From NCBI RefSeq assembly GCF_900108175.1, contig NZ_FNVO01000006.1:186001-250000 (forward strand): a stretch of DNA of 64,000 nt, in the 5' to 3' direction. Both the position numbers and the translations under genes were made by a program. Origin of the DNA: Thermomonospora echinospora (GTDB lineage Bacteria > Actinomycetota > Actinomycetes > Streptosporangiales > Streptosporangiaceae). The notes beneath the pieces are model-generated. The model saw only the letters and a list, made by a program, of their open reading frames with translations, did not search any database and was not told the origin of the DNA. Shown here one piece after another: positions 8,691-16,865 of this stretch (positions within the stretch are counted from its first letter, which is position 1; the number at the start of each line of letters is the position of its first letter).

Positions 8691-8715
8691 GAAACACTGT
8701 TTCCTTAGGCGAAAC
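8691..8715. promoter_or_regulatory. GAAAC-N3-GTTTC-N7-GAAAC operator, site b
   Basis: The most complete copy of the shared motif: GAAAC, ACT, GTTTC, then seven bases (CTTAGGC) and a third GAAAC. It ends about 32 bp before the acyl-CoA ligase start at 8748. A palindrome plus an extra direct half-site resembles the three-repeat operators known for the IclR-family regulators PobR and PcaU. Confidence 0.75.
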
Positions 8716-8747
8716 ACAGTGACGAGCTGGATCCGAAAGGTGGCGGT

Positions 8748-10276
8748 ATGCCGGTGCATGCGGGCGGTGCCGCGCTCACGATGGCCGACGGGGTGCGCGT
8801 CTTCGCGACGGCCGCACCCGACACGGTGGCCGTGATCGACGGCGGGCGGCGGCTGACCTATCGCGGGCTGGACGATCGGGCCGACCGGCTCGCCAACGCG
8901 CTGCTGGCCGCCGGACTGCGGCCGGGCGAGCGGGTCGCGGTGCTGCTGGGCAACCGGATGGAGTATCCGGAGATCATCTGCGGGGTGGCACGGGCCGGGC
9001 TGGTGCTGGTGCCGCTGGGCACTCGCGCCACGCCCGCCGAGGCCGCGCACGTCCTCGGCCACTCCGACAGCCGGGCGGTGATCCTGGACGGACGGCTGTC
9101 GGGCGCGGTCGCCGACGCGGTGGCCGACCTGGGCGTCCGCACCGTACTGTCCATCGGGCCCGCCGAACTGGGACCGCCGTACGAGTCGGCGCTGGCCACC
9201 GCGCCGGCCGCCGCCCCGCGCGTGGACCTCGACGAGCGCGAGCCCTTCGCCGTCTACTACACCTCCGGGACGACCGGCAGGCCCAAGGGCGTGCTCAGCA
9301 GCCACCGGTCCCGCGCCCTGATGTGCTACCTGTCCGCGCTGGAGTGGGGGCTGGGCACCGGCCGCACCAGCATCGCCGTCGCCCCGATGTACCACGGCGC
9401 CGGCATGGTCTTCTCGGGTACGCCCCCATCCTCACCGGCGGCACGGTCAGCATGCTGCGCTCCTGGGACCCCGAGGAGATGGCGGCGACGGTCGCCCGCG
9501 ACCGCGCCCAGTCGGCGTTCCTGGTCCCCACCCATGCCCACGCGCTGCGCGCGCTCGGCGAGGACGCCCTGCGCAGGCACGACCTGTCCAGCCTGGACAC
9601 CCTCTACTTCAACGCGGCGCCGTTCCCGAGCCCGCTCAAGGAATGGGTGCTGGACGCCTTCCCCCGCGTCGGAGTGCACGAGCTGTACGGGTCGACCGAG
9701 GCCGGGATCATCACCAACTGCCGGCCTGCCGACGCCCGGCGCAAGGCCGGCTCGGTGGGCCCGCCCTGGCATCTGACCGAGATCCGGGTGGTCGGCGACG
9801 ACGGCGAGCCGGTCGCCCCGGGCGAGCGCGGCGAGCTGTTCAGCCGCTCGCCGTTCCTGATGAACGGCTACCTGAACGACGACGAGGCCACCCGGGCCTG
9901 CACCACCCCCGATGGGTTCGTGACCTCCGGCGACATCGTGGTGCGCGACGAGGACGGCTTCGTCAGCATCGTCGACCGCAAGAAGGACATGATCATCTCC
10001 GGCGGAGTGAACGTCGCGCCCCGCGAGGTGGAGGAGGTCGTCGCTGCCTTCCCCGGCGTCGCCGAGGTCGCCGTGGTGGGCGCCCCGTCCGAACGGTGGG
10101 GCGAGCAGGTCACCGCCTTCGTCGTCGCGCTGCCCGGCCACCGCGTCGCCCCCGACGCGCTCGACGCGCACTGCCGGCAGCGGCTGTCGGGCCCCAAGCT
10201 CCCCCGCTCCTTCGTCTTCGTCGAAGCGCTGCCCCGCAACGCCTCCGGCAAGGTCCTCAAGCGCGAGCTGCGCTGA
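8748..10276 (+). pseudogene. Acyl-CoA synthetase (AMP-binding) interrupted by a -1 frameshift
   Basis: Two frames together make one full-length ligase of about 509 residues. Frame one (from ATG 8748) has YYTSGTTGRPKGV, the P-loop of adenylate-forming enzymes, and runs correctly to APMYHGAGMVF. Near 9408-9420 homology jumps to the next frame (APILTGGTVSML), which continues with YGSTEAG, SGDIVVRDEDGF, VDRKKDMIISGG and ends with the catalytic-lysine motif NASGKVLKREL. One base appears missing in TTCTCGGGTACGCC. It is either a recent pseudogene, a sequencing error or, less likely, programmed slippage. It would activate a carboxylic acid to its CoA thioester. The operator upstream places it in the proposed IclR regulon; phytenic/phytanic or another degradation-derived acid is an inferred substrate. 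Confidence 0.85.
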
Positions 10277-10348
10277 TCCGTCCGAGGCTCCGAACCGGCA
10301 GGAGAACGGGCGCCCGTCGCACTACCCTTCCCTGGCGTTCCGTTCATG

Positions 10349-10361
10349 GATACGCTGTTTC
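10349..10361. promoter_or_regulatory. Weak GAAAC-type site (GATACGCTGTTTC)
   Basis: One mismatch from GAAAC-N3-GTTTC, directly abutting the start codon at 10363. No Shine-Dalgarno is seen there. It may be chance; the position next to an exported-protein gene in the same neighbourhood makes it worth noting. Confidence 0.3.
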
Positions 10362-10362
10362 C

Positions 10363-11088
10363 ATGATGAGATCCCGGGGACCGGCGCTGGCGACGGGACT
10401 GGCGGCCGGGCTGATGCTCACCGGGGGCGCCGCCTCCGCCTCCCCCCAGCCCGCTCCCAGCAGCGCGCCATCCCCCACGGCCGCCGCCACCGAGGACAGC
10501 CTGGCCAGGGTCTGCGCCTACGGGCAGATGGCCACGGCCGGGCTGGGGCCGTGGGGGCCCGAACGGCCCCAGCTGCCCATCGACAACGTCGTCCACCGGG
10601 ACATGGAGTCGTTCGTGGCCGCCAAGCCCCAGGTCCGGCCACTGCGGACGCACCAGTTCGTCAGCCGGGACGCCGACGGGCGCGCCGTCCAAATCCGGTG
10701 CAAGGGCAAGTCCGCCGACCACATCAACACCGTCCACGGCGACGGGACGGCCTCCGGTGAAGGCGCCTGCGGCGCCATCAACCGCACCACCCTGCGGTCG
10801 GTCGGCGCCTCGCTCAGCGCGCCCGAACGGGCCAGCGCCGTCCACGACCCGGCGGAGGTGGTCGTGGACGAGGACACGCAGACCCTCACCGGCGGCGAGT
10901 GGACCCAGGAGTTCTCCTCGACCGCCGTCGAGGACGGGGTGCTCCACCTGCGGGCGTACGCGCTGGTGGTCGAGTGGCTGGACCCCCGCTGGCAGAACCT
11001 GCCCGAGGCGTTCCGCGGCGTCCACTACTGCACCCTGATCGCTCCCGGCCACCTGCGCCGCGTCCTGCTCGGGGAGGTCCCGGCGTGA
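10363..11088 (+). CDS. Secreted protein of unknown function
   Basis: 241 residues; the first of two adjacent ATGs (10363) is taken, and no ribosome site is visible. The N-terminal signal peptide (LATGLAAGLMLTGGAASASP) is followed by a Pro/Ser/Ala-rich linker and a globular domain with four cysteines, including VCAYGQ and a C-terminal FRGVHYCTLIAPGHL. No known catalytic motif is recognised. The stop overlaps the next gene's GTG (GTGA), so it is translationally coupled to the isochorismatase-family gene. An export-linked accessory protein is all that can be said. Confidence 0.65.
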   Translation: MMRSRGPALATGLAAGLMLTGGAASASPQPAPSSAPSPTAAATEDSLARVCAYGQMATAGLGPWGPERPQLPIDNVVHRDMESFVAAKPQVRPLRTHQFVSRDADGRAVQIRCKGKSADHINTVHGDGTASGEGACGAINRTTLRSVGASLSAPERASAVHDPAEVVVDEDTQTLTGGEWTQEFSSTAVEDGVLHLRAYALVVEWLDPRWQNLPEAFRGVHYCTLIAPGHLRRVLLGEVPA

Positions 11089-11714
11089 CCGGCGACCTGG
11101 ACGCGGACTACGCGGCGGCCGGCTTCGGCGGCTCGCTGCCGTTCGGCTCCCGCCCGGCCGTGGTCGCCATCGACATCGCCCGTGCCTACCTCGACCCCGG
11201 CTCCCCGCTGTACGCGGGCGTCGAGGACGCCGTGGCGGCGGCGGCCCGGCTGGTCTCCGCCGCCCGCGACCGAGGCGTCCCGGTGCTGTTCACCCGTGTC
11301 GAATACGGCCCGGACGGCCGTGACGGCGGGCTGTTCTACCGGAAGGTGGCGGCGCTGCGCTGCTTCGACGCGGGCAACCCGCTCGGGGACTTCCCGGACG
11401 AGCCCCGCCCCCGGCCGGACGAGACCGTGGTCGTCAAGCAGTACGCCAGTGCCTTCTTCGGCACCAGCCTCGCCGCCACCCTGACGGCCACGCGCGTCGA
11501 CACCCTGCTGTTGTGCGGGCTGTCCACCAGCGGCTGCGTGCGCGCCAGCGCCGTCGACGCCGTCCAGCACGGCTTCGTGCCCATCGTGGTCCGTGACGCC
11601 TGCGGCGACCGGGACCCGCGCCCGCACGAGGCGAACCTGTTCGACCTGCAGGCCAAGTACGCCGAGGTCGTCTCCCTGGAGGCCGCCCTGGCCTACCTGT
11701 CCGGCCTGCCCTGA
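11085..11714 (+). CDS. Isochorismatase-family amidohydrolase (N-carbamoylsarcosine amidase-like)
   Basis: 209 residues from GTG 11085, which overlaps the previous stop by four bases. The cysteine-hydrolase triad is intact: Asp in AVVAIDIARAYLD, Lys in VVVKQYASAFFGT and Cys in GLSTSGCVRASAVDA, with the conserved cis-peptide region before the Cys. Enzymes of this type hydrolyse N-carbamoyl or simple amides (carbamoylsarcosine, nicotinamide, maleamate and similar). Maleamate amidase is a possible fit, since maleimide-type fragments arise from oxidised tetrapyrroles, but that is speculation. A strong hairpin follows. Confidence 0.8.
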   Translation: MTGDLDADYAAAGFGGSLPFGSRPAVVAIDIARAYLDPGSPLYAGVEDAVAAAARLVSAARDRGVPVLFTRVEYGPDGRDGGLFYRKVAALRCFDAGNPLGDFPDEPRPRPDETVVVKQYASAFFGTSLAATLTATRVDTLLLCGLSTSGCVRASAVDAVQHGFVPIVVRDACGDRDPRPHEANLFDLQAKYAEVVSLEAALAYLSGLP

Positions 11715-11746
11715 TGCGTTCGCCGGAAGGCTCGCCGGAAAGGTGA

Positions 11747-11782
11747 AGGCCCCCGCGGTACCAGCCGGTACTGCGGGGGCCT
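11747..11782. terminator. Bidirectional hairpin terminator
   Basis: A ten-base perfect stem (AGGCCCCCGC with GCGGGGGCCT), extended inward by GGTAC pairs, lies between the convergent genes ending at 11714 and 11788. Confidence 0.8.
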
Positions 11783-11787
11783 GTTCG

Positions 11788-12702
11788 TCACTTCACGTAC
11801 TGGACGGTGACGCTGCTGTCGACGGCGTCGCCGACGCCCCACAGCCACACGCCGGACCAGACGTCGCCCAGGATCGTCCGCAGGTACATGGCGCTCCAGC
11901 GCGCGGACGCCTTGATACTGGTCTCCTGGGTCACCGTCTGCGGCGAGGGGTCGGGGAGTGCCCCCGCCGGAGCCTGCGTGTCGGTGATGCCGTAGTGGTT
12001 GGCCCCGGTGACCGACACGAGCATCTTCGGAGGCGTCTGGATGGCGTTGTAGGTGCCCTCGGCGGCGGCGGGCGTCGCCCTGCCGTCCGCGGTCCCCTGG
12101 ATGAGCGCGACCGGGACGGTGTTGGCCACCGGCGGGTTGACCGACCCGCCGGGCGGGAGGTTGTTGGTGCCGTAGAAGGCCCCGCCCTTCAGCTCGGCGG
12201 GCTTGGTGGTGGGCGTATCGCAGAACGGGGCGACGCAGGCCCCGGTGGTCAGGGTGAGCCCCGCCGCGCCGCCGAAGGAATGGCCGAGCAGGACCAGCGA
12301 GCCGGTGTCGATCTTGCCCTTGAGCGGCGACCCGGTGCGGGCGTCCTCCTGCTTCATCCAGGTGACGGTCCAGGCCGCCTGGGCTTCCTCCGCGTACAGG
12401 CCGGGCTGTCCGAAGATGACGCGCTGGTGGTTGGGCACCACCACGACGAAGCCGTAGCCGGCGACGGCGCGGGCGTACGCGGCATAGTTGGACTTGTCGA
12501 CGTTGGCGCCCTGAAGCAGCAGCGCGACCGGCAGGTCGGCCTTGATGTCGCCGGGCGCCGGCGCGTAGACGTCGGCCGCGTCGCCGTTCACGGTGGTCGC
12601 GAACTCGATGGGCGCGTCGGCGGCGGCCGGGGCGGCGGGGAGGGCGACGGCGGCGAGCGCGACGGCGGCGGCGAGCGCCGTACCGGCCTTACGGGTTCTC
12701 AT
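11788..12702 (-). CDS. Secreted chlorophyllase/dienelactone-hydrolase-like alpha/beta hydrolase
   Basis: 304 residues from ATG 12702, overlapping the end of the upstream gene by four bases. A signal peptide (ALAAVALPAAPAAADA) is followed by a domain beginning ADLPVALLLQGANVD and YAAYARAVAGYGFVVVVP, the arrangement of chlorophyllase-type and PET-hydrolase-type enzymes. The nucleophile elbow is LLGHSFGGAAG, later come VALIQGTADG (acid strand) and VTGANHYGI (catalytic His). It is the last gene of the overlapping surface operon 17887-11788. An exported esterase at the end of an anchoring/uptake operon could release the phytyl or fatty side chain of a substrate; the actual ester is not known. Confidence 0.8.
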   Translation of the reverse strand: MRTRKAGTALAAAVALAAVALPAAPAAADAPIEFATTVNGDAADVYAPAPGDIKADLPVALLLQGANVDKSNYAAYARAVAGYGFVVVVPNHQRVIFGQPGLYAEEAQAAWTVTWMKQEDARTGSPLKGKIDTGSLVLLGHSFGGAAGLTLTTGACVAPFCDTPTTKPAELKGGAFYGTNNLPPGGSVNPPVANTVPVALIQGTADGRATPAAAEGTYNAIQTPPKMLVSVTGANHYGITDTQAPAGALPDPSPQTVTQETSIKASARWSAMYLRTILGDVWSGVWLWGVGDAVDSSVTVQYVK

Positions 12703-13352
12703 GAACGCCCTTTCTGTCGGCGCGGGAGGATGAGGAGGGCGGCGGCTCCGGCCATCACGAGGGCCGAGGCCACCAGGGCATAGGTGGGCACACCGTCGGG
12801 GCTGCCGGTGTTCGGGAGGTTCTCGTCGCCTCCGCCTCCACCTCCGCCGCCTCCGTTGTCCCCGTCGCCGCCGTCGTCTCCGCCGTCATCGCCCCCGTCG
12901 TCGCCGCCTCCCCCGGTGAAGGTGAGCGGGATCTCGGCGGTGTTGGCGGCCATGTTGGCGCCGACCGCGGTGACGGCGAGGACGCAGGCGCCCGCCTTGG
13001 AGGCGCAGTCGACGCCACCGGCCTTGGCGCTGAGCTTGACCTCGGCGTCCTTGGACCCGCCCTTGGTCACGAAGTTGCCGTCACCGTCGGAGGTGCCCAG
13101 CAGCGAACCCCCGCTGTCCTGCGAGGCGCAGTCGTTCGGGCCCCCCGCGTCGGGCTTGCACTGCCCGAGCGTCACGAAGCCCTCGTTGGGGCTCAGGCCG
13201 GTCACCTGGACGGTGATGGTGTCCCCCGCCTTCAGACCGGTGGTCTTGCTGGCGGTGATCTTCGGCGCGGCCAGCGCCGGCGGGGCGAGCGCCAGCACGC
13301 AGGCTCCGGTGAGCGCGGCGATGGCACCAGCGCGGTGCCGGACTGTGGTCAT
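12699..13352 (-). CDS. LPNTG-anchored surface protein with neocarzinostatin-like domain
   Basis: 217 residues from ATG 13352 with AAGGAG seven bases upstream. Order: signal peptide (ending PPALAAP), a neocarzinostatin-like Ig fold (VQVTGLSPNEGFVTLGQC, with paired cysteines), a spacer of Gly/Asp repeats (about residues 150-175), then LPNTG, a hydrophobic helix and the RRQKGRS tail, a complete sortase sorting signal. It is probably attached to peptidoglycan by the class E sortase at 19683. It overlaps both operon neighbours by four bases. The domain family includes chromophore-binding apoproteins in streptomycetes, so ligand binding is conceivable but unproven. Confidence 0.85.
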   Translation of the reverse strand: MTTVRHRAGAIAALTGACVLALAPPALAAPKITASKTTGLKAGDTITVQVTGLSPNEGFVTLGQCKPDAGGPNDCASQDSGGSLLGTSDGDGNFVTKGGSKDAEVKLSAKAGGVDCASKAGACVLAVTAVGANMAANTAEIPLTFTGGGGDDGGDDGGDDGGDGDNGGGGGGGGGDENLPNTGSPDGVPTYALVASALVMAGAAALLILPRRQKGRS

Positions 13353-13945
13353 GATGTGCTCCTTGGGTGTTGGCTGCGGCGTTGCGCGGCGGCGACAGCG
13401 GCACCGGCGAGGACGAGGACGCCCAGGGTGGCGGCCCAGAGCGGGGTCGAGGGGCCGCCCGTGTCGGGGCCCGCGGCGGCCTGTGGCGCGGCGGCCGCCG
13501 GGGTGGCGCCGCCCTTGAACTGCGACCCCTTGAAGCCGACGCGGACGATCGCGGTGTTGGCGTTGACGATGGCGGGCGGGTTGGTGGTGGGCAGCGGCGC
13601 GGCGCCGATGACGCACTGGCGGGTCATGCAGTCGATGCCGTTGAACTTCGAGCGGGCCTTGAGCCGGACCGTGGGGAAGGCGCCGTGCGCGTCGATGTTG
13701 ACGAAGGTGGCGCCGCCGCCCAGGTCGCAGTCCTTGAGCCCGTTGGTGTACCCCTCCCGGCACAGCCCGACGGCCACCGACTTCAGGCCCGGCCGGAAGC
13801 CGGTGCCGGTGACGGTGATCTCCTCTCCCTCGGCCAGGTCGGCGACCCGGCTGATCCGCAGTGCGGGCGCGGCGGCCCGGTCGGCGGGCACGGCCGGCGC
13901 CGTGAGCGGGGACAGGGCCAGGGCGGCGAGCACGATCGTGATCAT
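13349..13945 (-). CDS. Membrane-anchored neocarzinostatin-like protein
   Basis: 198 residues from ATG 13945. A signal peptide is followed by a neocarzinostatin-like domain (ITVTGTGFRPGLKSVAVGLC, GLKDCDLGGG and the Cys pair IDCMTRQCVIG), a Pro/Ala/Gly linker containing PDTGG, a transmembrane helix (LWAATLGVLVLAGAAVAAA) and the basic tail QRRSQH. The end looks like a degenerate sorting signal, so it could be membrane-retained or a variant sortase substrate. It is a paralogue of the LPNTG protein encoded next, with which it overlaps by four bases. Confidence 0.8.
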   Translation of the reverse strand: MITIVLAALALSPLTAPAVPADRAAAPALRISRVADLAEGEEITVTGTGFRPGLKSVAVGLCREGYTNGLKDCDLGGGATFVNIDAHGAFPTVRLKARSKFNGIDCMTRQCVIGAAPLPTTNPPAIVNANTAIVRVGFKGSQFKGGATPAAAAPQAAAGPDTGGPSTPLWAATLGVLVLAGAAVAAAQRRSQHPRSTS

Positions 13946-15759
13946 CGGGCGGGGCCTCCTGCGCTGTGGGCCCCCGGCAGCAGCCGGTGGACCTCGTCGG
14001 GTTCGGGCCGGGCGAGTTCGGCGACGACGCGGCCCCGGCCGAGGACGTAGGCGCGGTCGGCGACCGTGAGGGCGGCCGGGACCTCCGGCTCGCAGAGCAC
14101 GACGGCGGTGCCCGTGGCGGCCAGCCGCCGCAGCACGGTGCGGGCGGCGTCGGCGTACGGGCCGGCGACGAGGCCGTCCACCAGCAGGAGCCTGGGCCTG
14201 GTGAGCAGCGCCTCGGCGAGCGCCAGCAGCCCCCGTTCGGGTCCGGTCAGTTTCCCGGCGGGCTCGTCGCCGTGCCCGCGCAGCGCCGGGAAGACCTCCA
14301 GGACGCCGCGGACGGCGGCCCCGGGGTCGGCGTGGCCGAGCGAGCGGGCGTGACCGGCCAGCCCTTCGGCGATCGTCTGCTCGTCCGGGATGCGCGGGTC
14401 GGGGCCCACCAGGTGGCACAGTCCCAGCCCGGTCCGCTGCCCGGCCGGGAAGGCGGTCAGGTCGGCGCCACCGAGCAGCGCCTTCCCCCGGGCCGGGGCG
14501 TGCCCGGCCAGCGCGGCCAGCAGCGTTCGGGAGCCCGGTCCGAACAGCGCGACGCACTCGCCCGCCGCCACCCGCAGCGCGACCTTCCGCAGCGGCGCCG
14601 GCCCTCGCCGCACCGACAGGGCACGGACCTCCAGGAAGGCGGGTTCGGCGGCCGGCAGCTGAGGGCCCCGGACGCGCAGCGCCAGCAGCGCGCCGAGCAC
14701 CGGCGGGACGGCCGTCAGCGTCAGCGCGGAACCTTCGGCGAGGACCCCGCGCAGGCCGGCGGCGCAGCCGACCCCGGCCAGCCCGCCGAACACGGCGGCC
14801 ACGGCGGTGAGCCCGGCGGCGGCCGGTCGGCGGTCGTCCGGCAGCGGGTGCAGCACAGCGCTGTCGAGCGCGGCGGCGGCCAGGCAGCCGGCGGCCGTCG
14901 CCACCGCGAACCCGGCCGCGAGCAGGGCCGGCCCGGGTGCGGTCGCCATCAGCATCGGCGCCGCGGCGGCGGCCAGCAGCAGCCACGGCGCGGTCTGCAC
15001 GGTGCGGGCCGCCCTCCGTCCGGCCGCGACCAGCGCGACGGCCGGCAGCAGCGCCCATGCCAGGTGCTGAACCGGTTCCTCGCCGACCAGGTTCCAGCGG
15101 AAGGTCAGCAGGTGCAGGCCGCCCATGACCGGTGCGCCGATGGCCCAGCCGACCAGCGTGTAGACGGGCAGCGCGGCCCGCACGTCCCGTGCCCGCGCCG
15201 CGTCCCGCACCTTCGCCGTCTCGGCGTGGGCACCGTCCGGGACGACGATGGCGGTGACGGCCAGGACGGCGGCCACCACGCCCGCGAAGACCAGTGCCGT
15301 GCCGGGGGCGGCGGACCAGGCCGTCGCGAGCCAGGCGGCGGCGGCCGTCCCGGCGAGCGCGGCGGCCTGCCACCAGGCGGGGGCTCCGGGCGTCCGGGCG
15401 GCCTGTGCCCTGGGCACGGTGAGCAGCGGGCCCGCCAGAGCGCCGGCCACCATCACGGCGGTCGCGAAGACCGGGGCGGCGGGCACCAGGCCCGCCAGGG
15501 CGACGGCGAGCGCGGCGAGCGCACCGGTGACCGCGACGAGCCCGGACGGGGGCAGCCGCCGGGCCAGCCACAGCGCGGGCGCCAGCCCGGCGCACGCGAG
15601 CGCGAGGCCGGTGAGCGCCATGTAGGTCACCACTTCGCCGGGAACCTTTACGACGCCGCCGAGGGCGTCGGCGAGCAGCAGCACGGTGGCTCCGGCCAGC
15701 GGCCCGGCGGCGGCCGTGCCGAGCAGGCCCGCCCTGGTGACGGCACGCGACGGCGTCAT
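13942..15759 (-). CDS. Polytopic membrane protein fused to a degenerate ABC ATPase domain
   Basis: 605 residues from ATG 15759. Residues 1 to about 390 form roughly ten to twelve hydrophobic segments of MFS-like character, rich in Ala and Leu. The C-terminal 200 residues follow an ABC-ATPase plan (FLEVRALSVRRGPAPLRKV, then VALFGPGSRTLLAALAG, then LTGPERGLLALAEALLTRP and LLLVDGLVAG). The Walker A lysine is missing (GPGSRT), the LSGGQ signature is LTGPERG, and the catalytic Glu after Walker B is Gly, so ATP hydrolysis is unlikely. It overlaps both neighbours by four bases in the surface operon. A transporter or a scaffold for the anchored binding proteins is inferred. Confidence 0.72.
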   Translation of the reverse strand: MTPSRAVTRAGLLGTAAAGPLAGATVLLLADALGGVVKVPGEVVTYMALTGLALACAGLAPALWLARRLPPSGLVAVTGALAALAVALAGLVPAAPVFATAVMVAGALAGPLLTVPRAQAARTPGAPAWWQAAALAGTAAAAWLATAWSAAPGTALVFAGVVAAVLAVTAIVVPDGAHAETAKVRDAARARDVRAALPVYTLVGWAIGAPVMGGLHLLTFRWNLVGEEPVQHLAWALLPAVALVAAGRRAARTVQTAPWLLLAAAAAPMLMATAPGPALLAAGFAVATAAGCLAAAALDSAVLHPLPDDRRPAAAGLTAVAAVFGGLAGVGCAAGLRGVLAEGSALTLTAVPPVLGALLALRVRGPQLPAAEPAFLEVRALSVRRGPAPLRKVALRVAAGECVALFGPGSRTLLAALAGHAPARGKALLGGADLTAFPAGQRTGLGLCHLVGPDPRIPDEQTIAEGLAGHARSLGHADPGAAVRGVLEVFPALRGHGDEPAGKLTGPERGLLALAEALLTRPRLLLVDGLVAGPYADAARTVLRRLAATGTAVVLCEPEVPAALTVADRAYVLGRGRVVAELARPEPDEVHRLLPGAHSAGGPAR

Positions 15760-16865
15760 CGGTCCTCTCCCCGGGGCAGGGCGAGGAACCGGTCCAGCGC
15801 CTCGATGTCGACGGGTTCCATGGCGCCGCCGCGCCGGCCCTCCAGGTAGCCGATCAGTTCGTCCCGGTCGACCACGTACGCGCCGGACGGCGAGCTCGCC
15901 ACGGAGTCGAGGTAGGCGATCAGGTCGGCGACCTCGACCGCGTCGGAGGAGCGCGGGGCCACCCGGTGGTGCGCCGGTCCGGCACCGGCGGCGGAGGTGG
16001 CCCCGCGCGCTGAGGAGGCCGCCGTGCGGCGGCGACGGCGGCGGGCCGCCCAGCGGCCCAGTGCCAGCCGGATGCCGAACAGCAGCAGCAGCGCGGCGAG
16101 CAGGTTCACGCCGAGCAGCCCCCACGGGTAGGTGCTGAAGGCGGTCTCGAACGGGACGGAGCCCGCGTATCGGCCGCCGACCACGAAGCGGCCGAAGGAG
16201 GCCGGGGGAAGCTCCACCGGGATGCGGTAGGTGGCGGTCTGGCCGGGCTGAAGGATGCCGGTCCGGGGGGCGTCCAGCGGGGTGTCGGGGGTGTCGCCGG
16301 CGCCCCAGCCGGCCACCAGCGGGGCGTTCTCGATGGGTTCGGGGCCGGAGTTGCGGATCTGGAGCACCAGGGTGCGCCGGGGTCTGCCGCCGAACAGTTC
16401 GCCGCGTTCCCCGCCACCGACGACCTCCAGTCCGACCACGTCGGCACGGACCGGTACGACGTCCTTGATGACGGGTTCGACGCGGTGTCCCTGCACGGTG
16501 AACGGTGTGACGACGGTGACGGGCTCGCCCGCCCCTCCCGGCAGCGTGCTCACCCGGATGACGCACGGGCATGCGGCGGGCGGTGCGCCCACGGTGAGGC
16601 CCGCCTCGAACGCCCCGGTGGGGGCGACCATGGCGGTGACGCCGTGTTCGGTGTCGCAGTCGGCCGAGCCGTGCACCGCGTTGGCGCCGCACACCTGGAT
16701 CTGCACGGTCGTCCCCGGCGTCCAGGCGCTGCCGCGCACCCGCGCGGACGTGCCCGCCGCGGCCTGGCCGGGCTCGACGCTCACACCCGGCCTCGGCCCG
16801 GCGGCGGCCTGGGCGGGGGTGATCGTGCAGGCGGCGAGCAGCGCCGCGACGGCCACGAGCCTCAT
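15756..16865 (-). CDS. Membrane-anchored surface protein with Ig-like domains
   Basis: 369 residues from ATG 16865. Signal peptide, neocarzinostatin-like domain (VSVEPGQAAAGTSARVRGSA, cysteines in VQVCGANAV-type region), then a second beta-rich domain (LVLQIRNSGPEPIENAPLV) like those that flank DUF916 modules, one transmembrane segment (LLGVNLLAALLLLFGIRLAL, about residues 260-280) and a cytoplasmic Arg-rich tail ending in acidic helices. It overlaps the DUF916 gene upstream and the membrane/ABC-like gene downstream by four bases each, so the proteins are made together and probably form one envelope complex. Confidence 0.75.
   Translation of the reverse strand: MRLVAVAALLAACTITPAQAAAGPRPGVSVEPGQAAAGTSARVRGSAWTPGTTVQIQVCGANAVHGSADCDTEHGVTAMVAPTGAFEAGLTVGAPPAACPCVIRVSTLPGGAGEPVTVVTPFTVQGHRVEPVIKDVVPVRADVVGLEVVGGGERGELFGGRPRRTLVLQIRNSGPEPIENAPLVAGWGAGDTPDTPLDAPRTGILQPGQTATYRIPVELPPASFGRFVVGGRYAGSVPFETAFSTYPWGLLGVNLLAALLLLFGIRLALGRWAARRRRRRTAASSARGATSAAGAGPAHHRVAPRSSDAVEVADLIAYLDSVASSPSGAYVVDRDELIGYLEGRRGGAMEPVDIEALDRFLALPRGEDR

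Noticed and set aside
12830-12910. Apparent CRISPR-like or tandem repeat array
   Set aside because: It is the Gly/Asp spacer of the LPNTG surface protein; the units are short codon repeats in frame, with no spacers.
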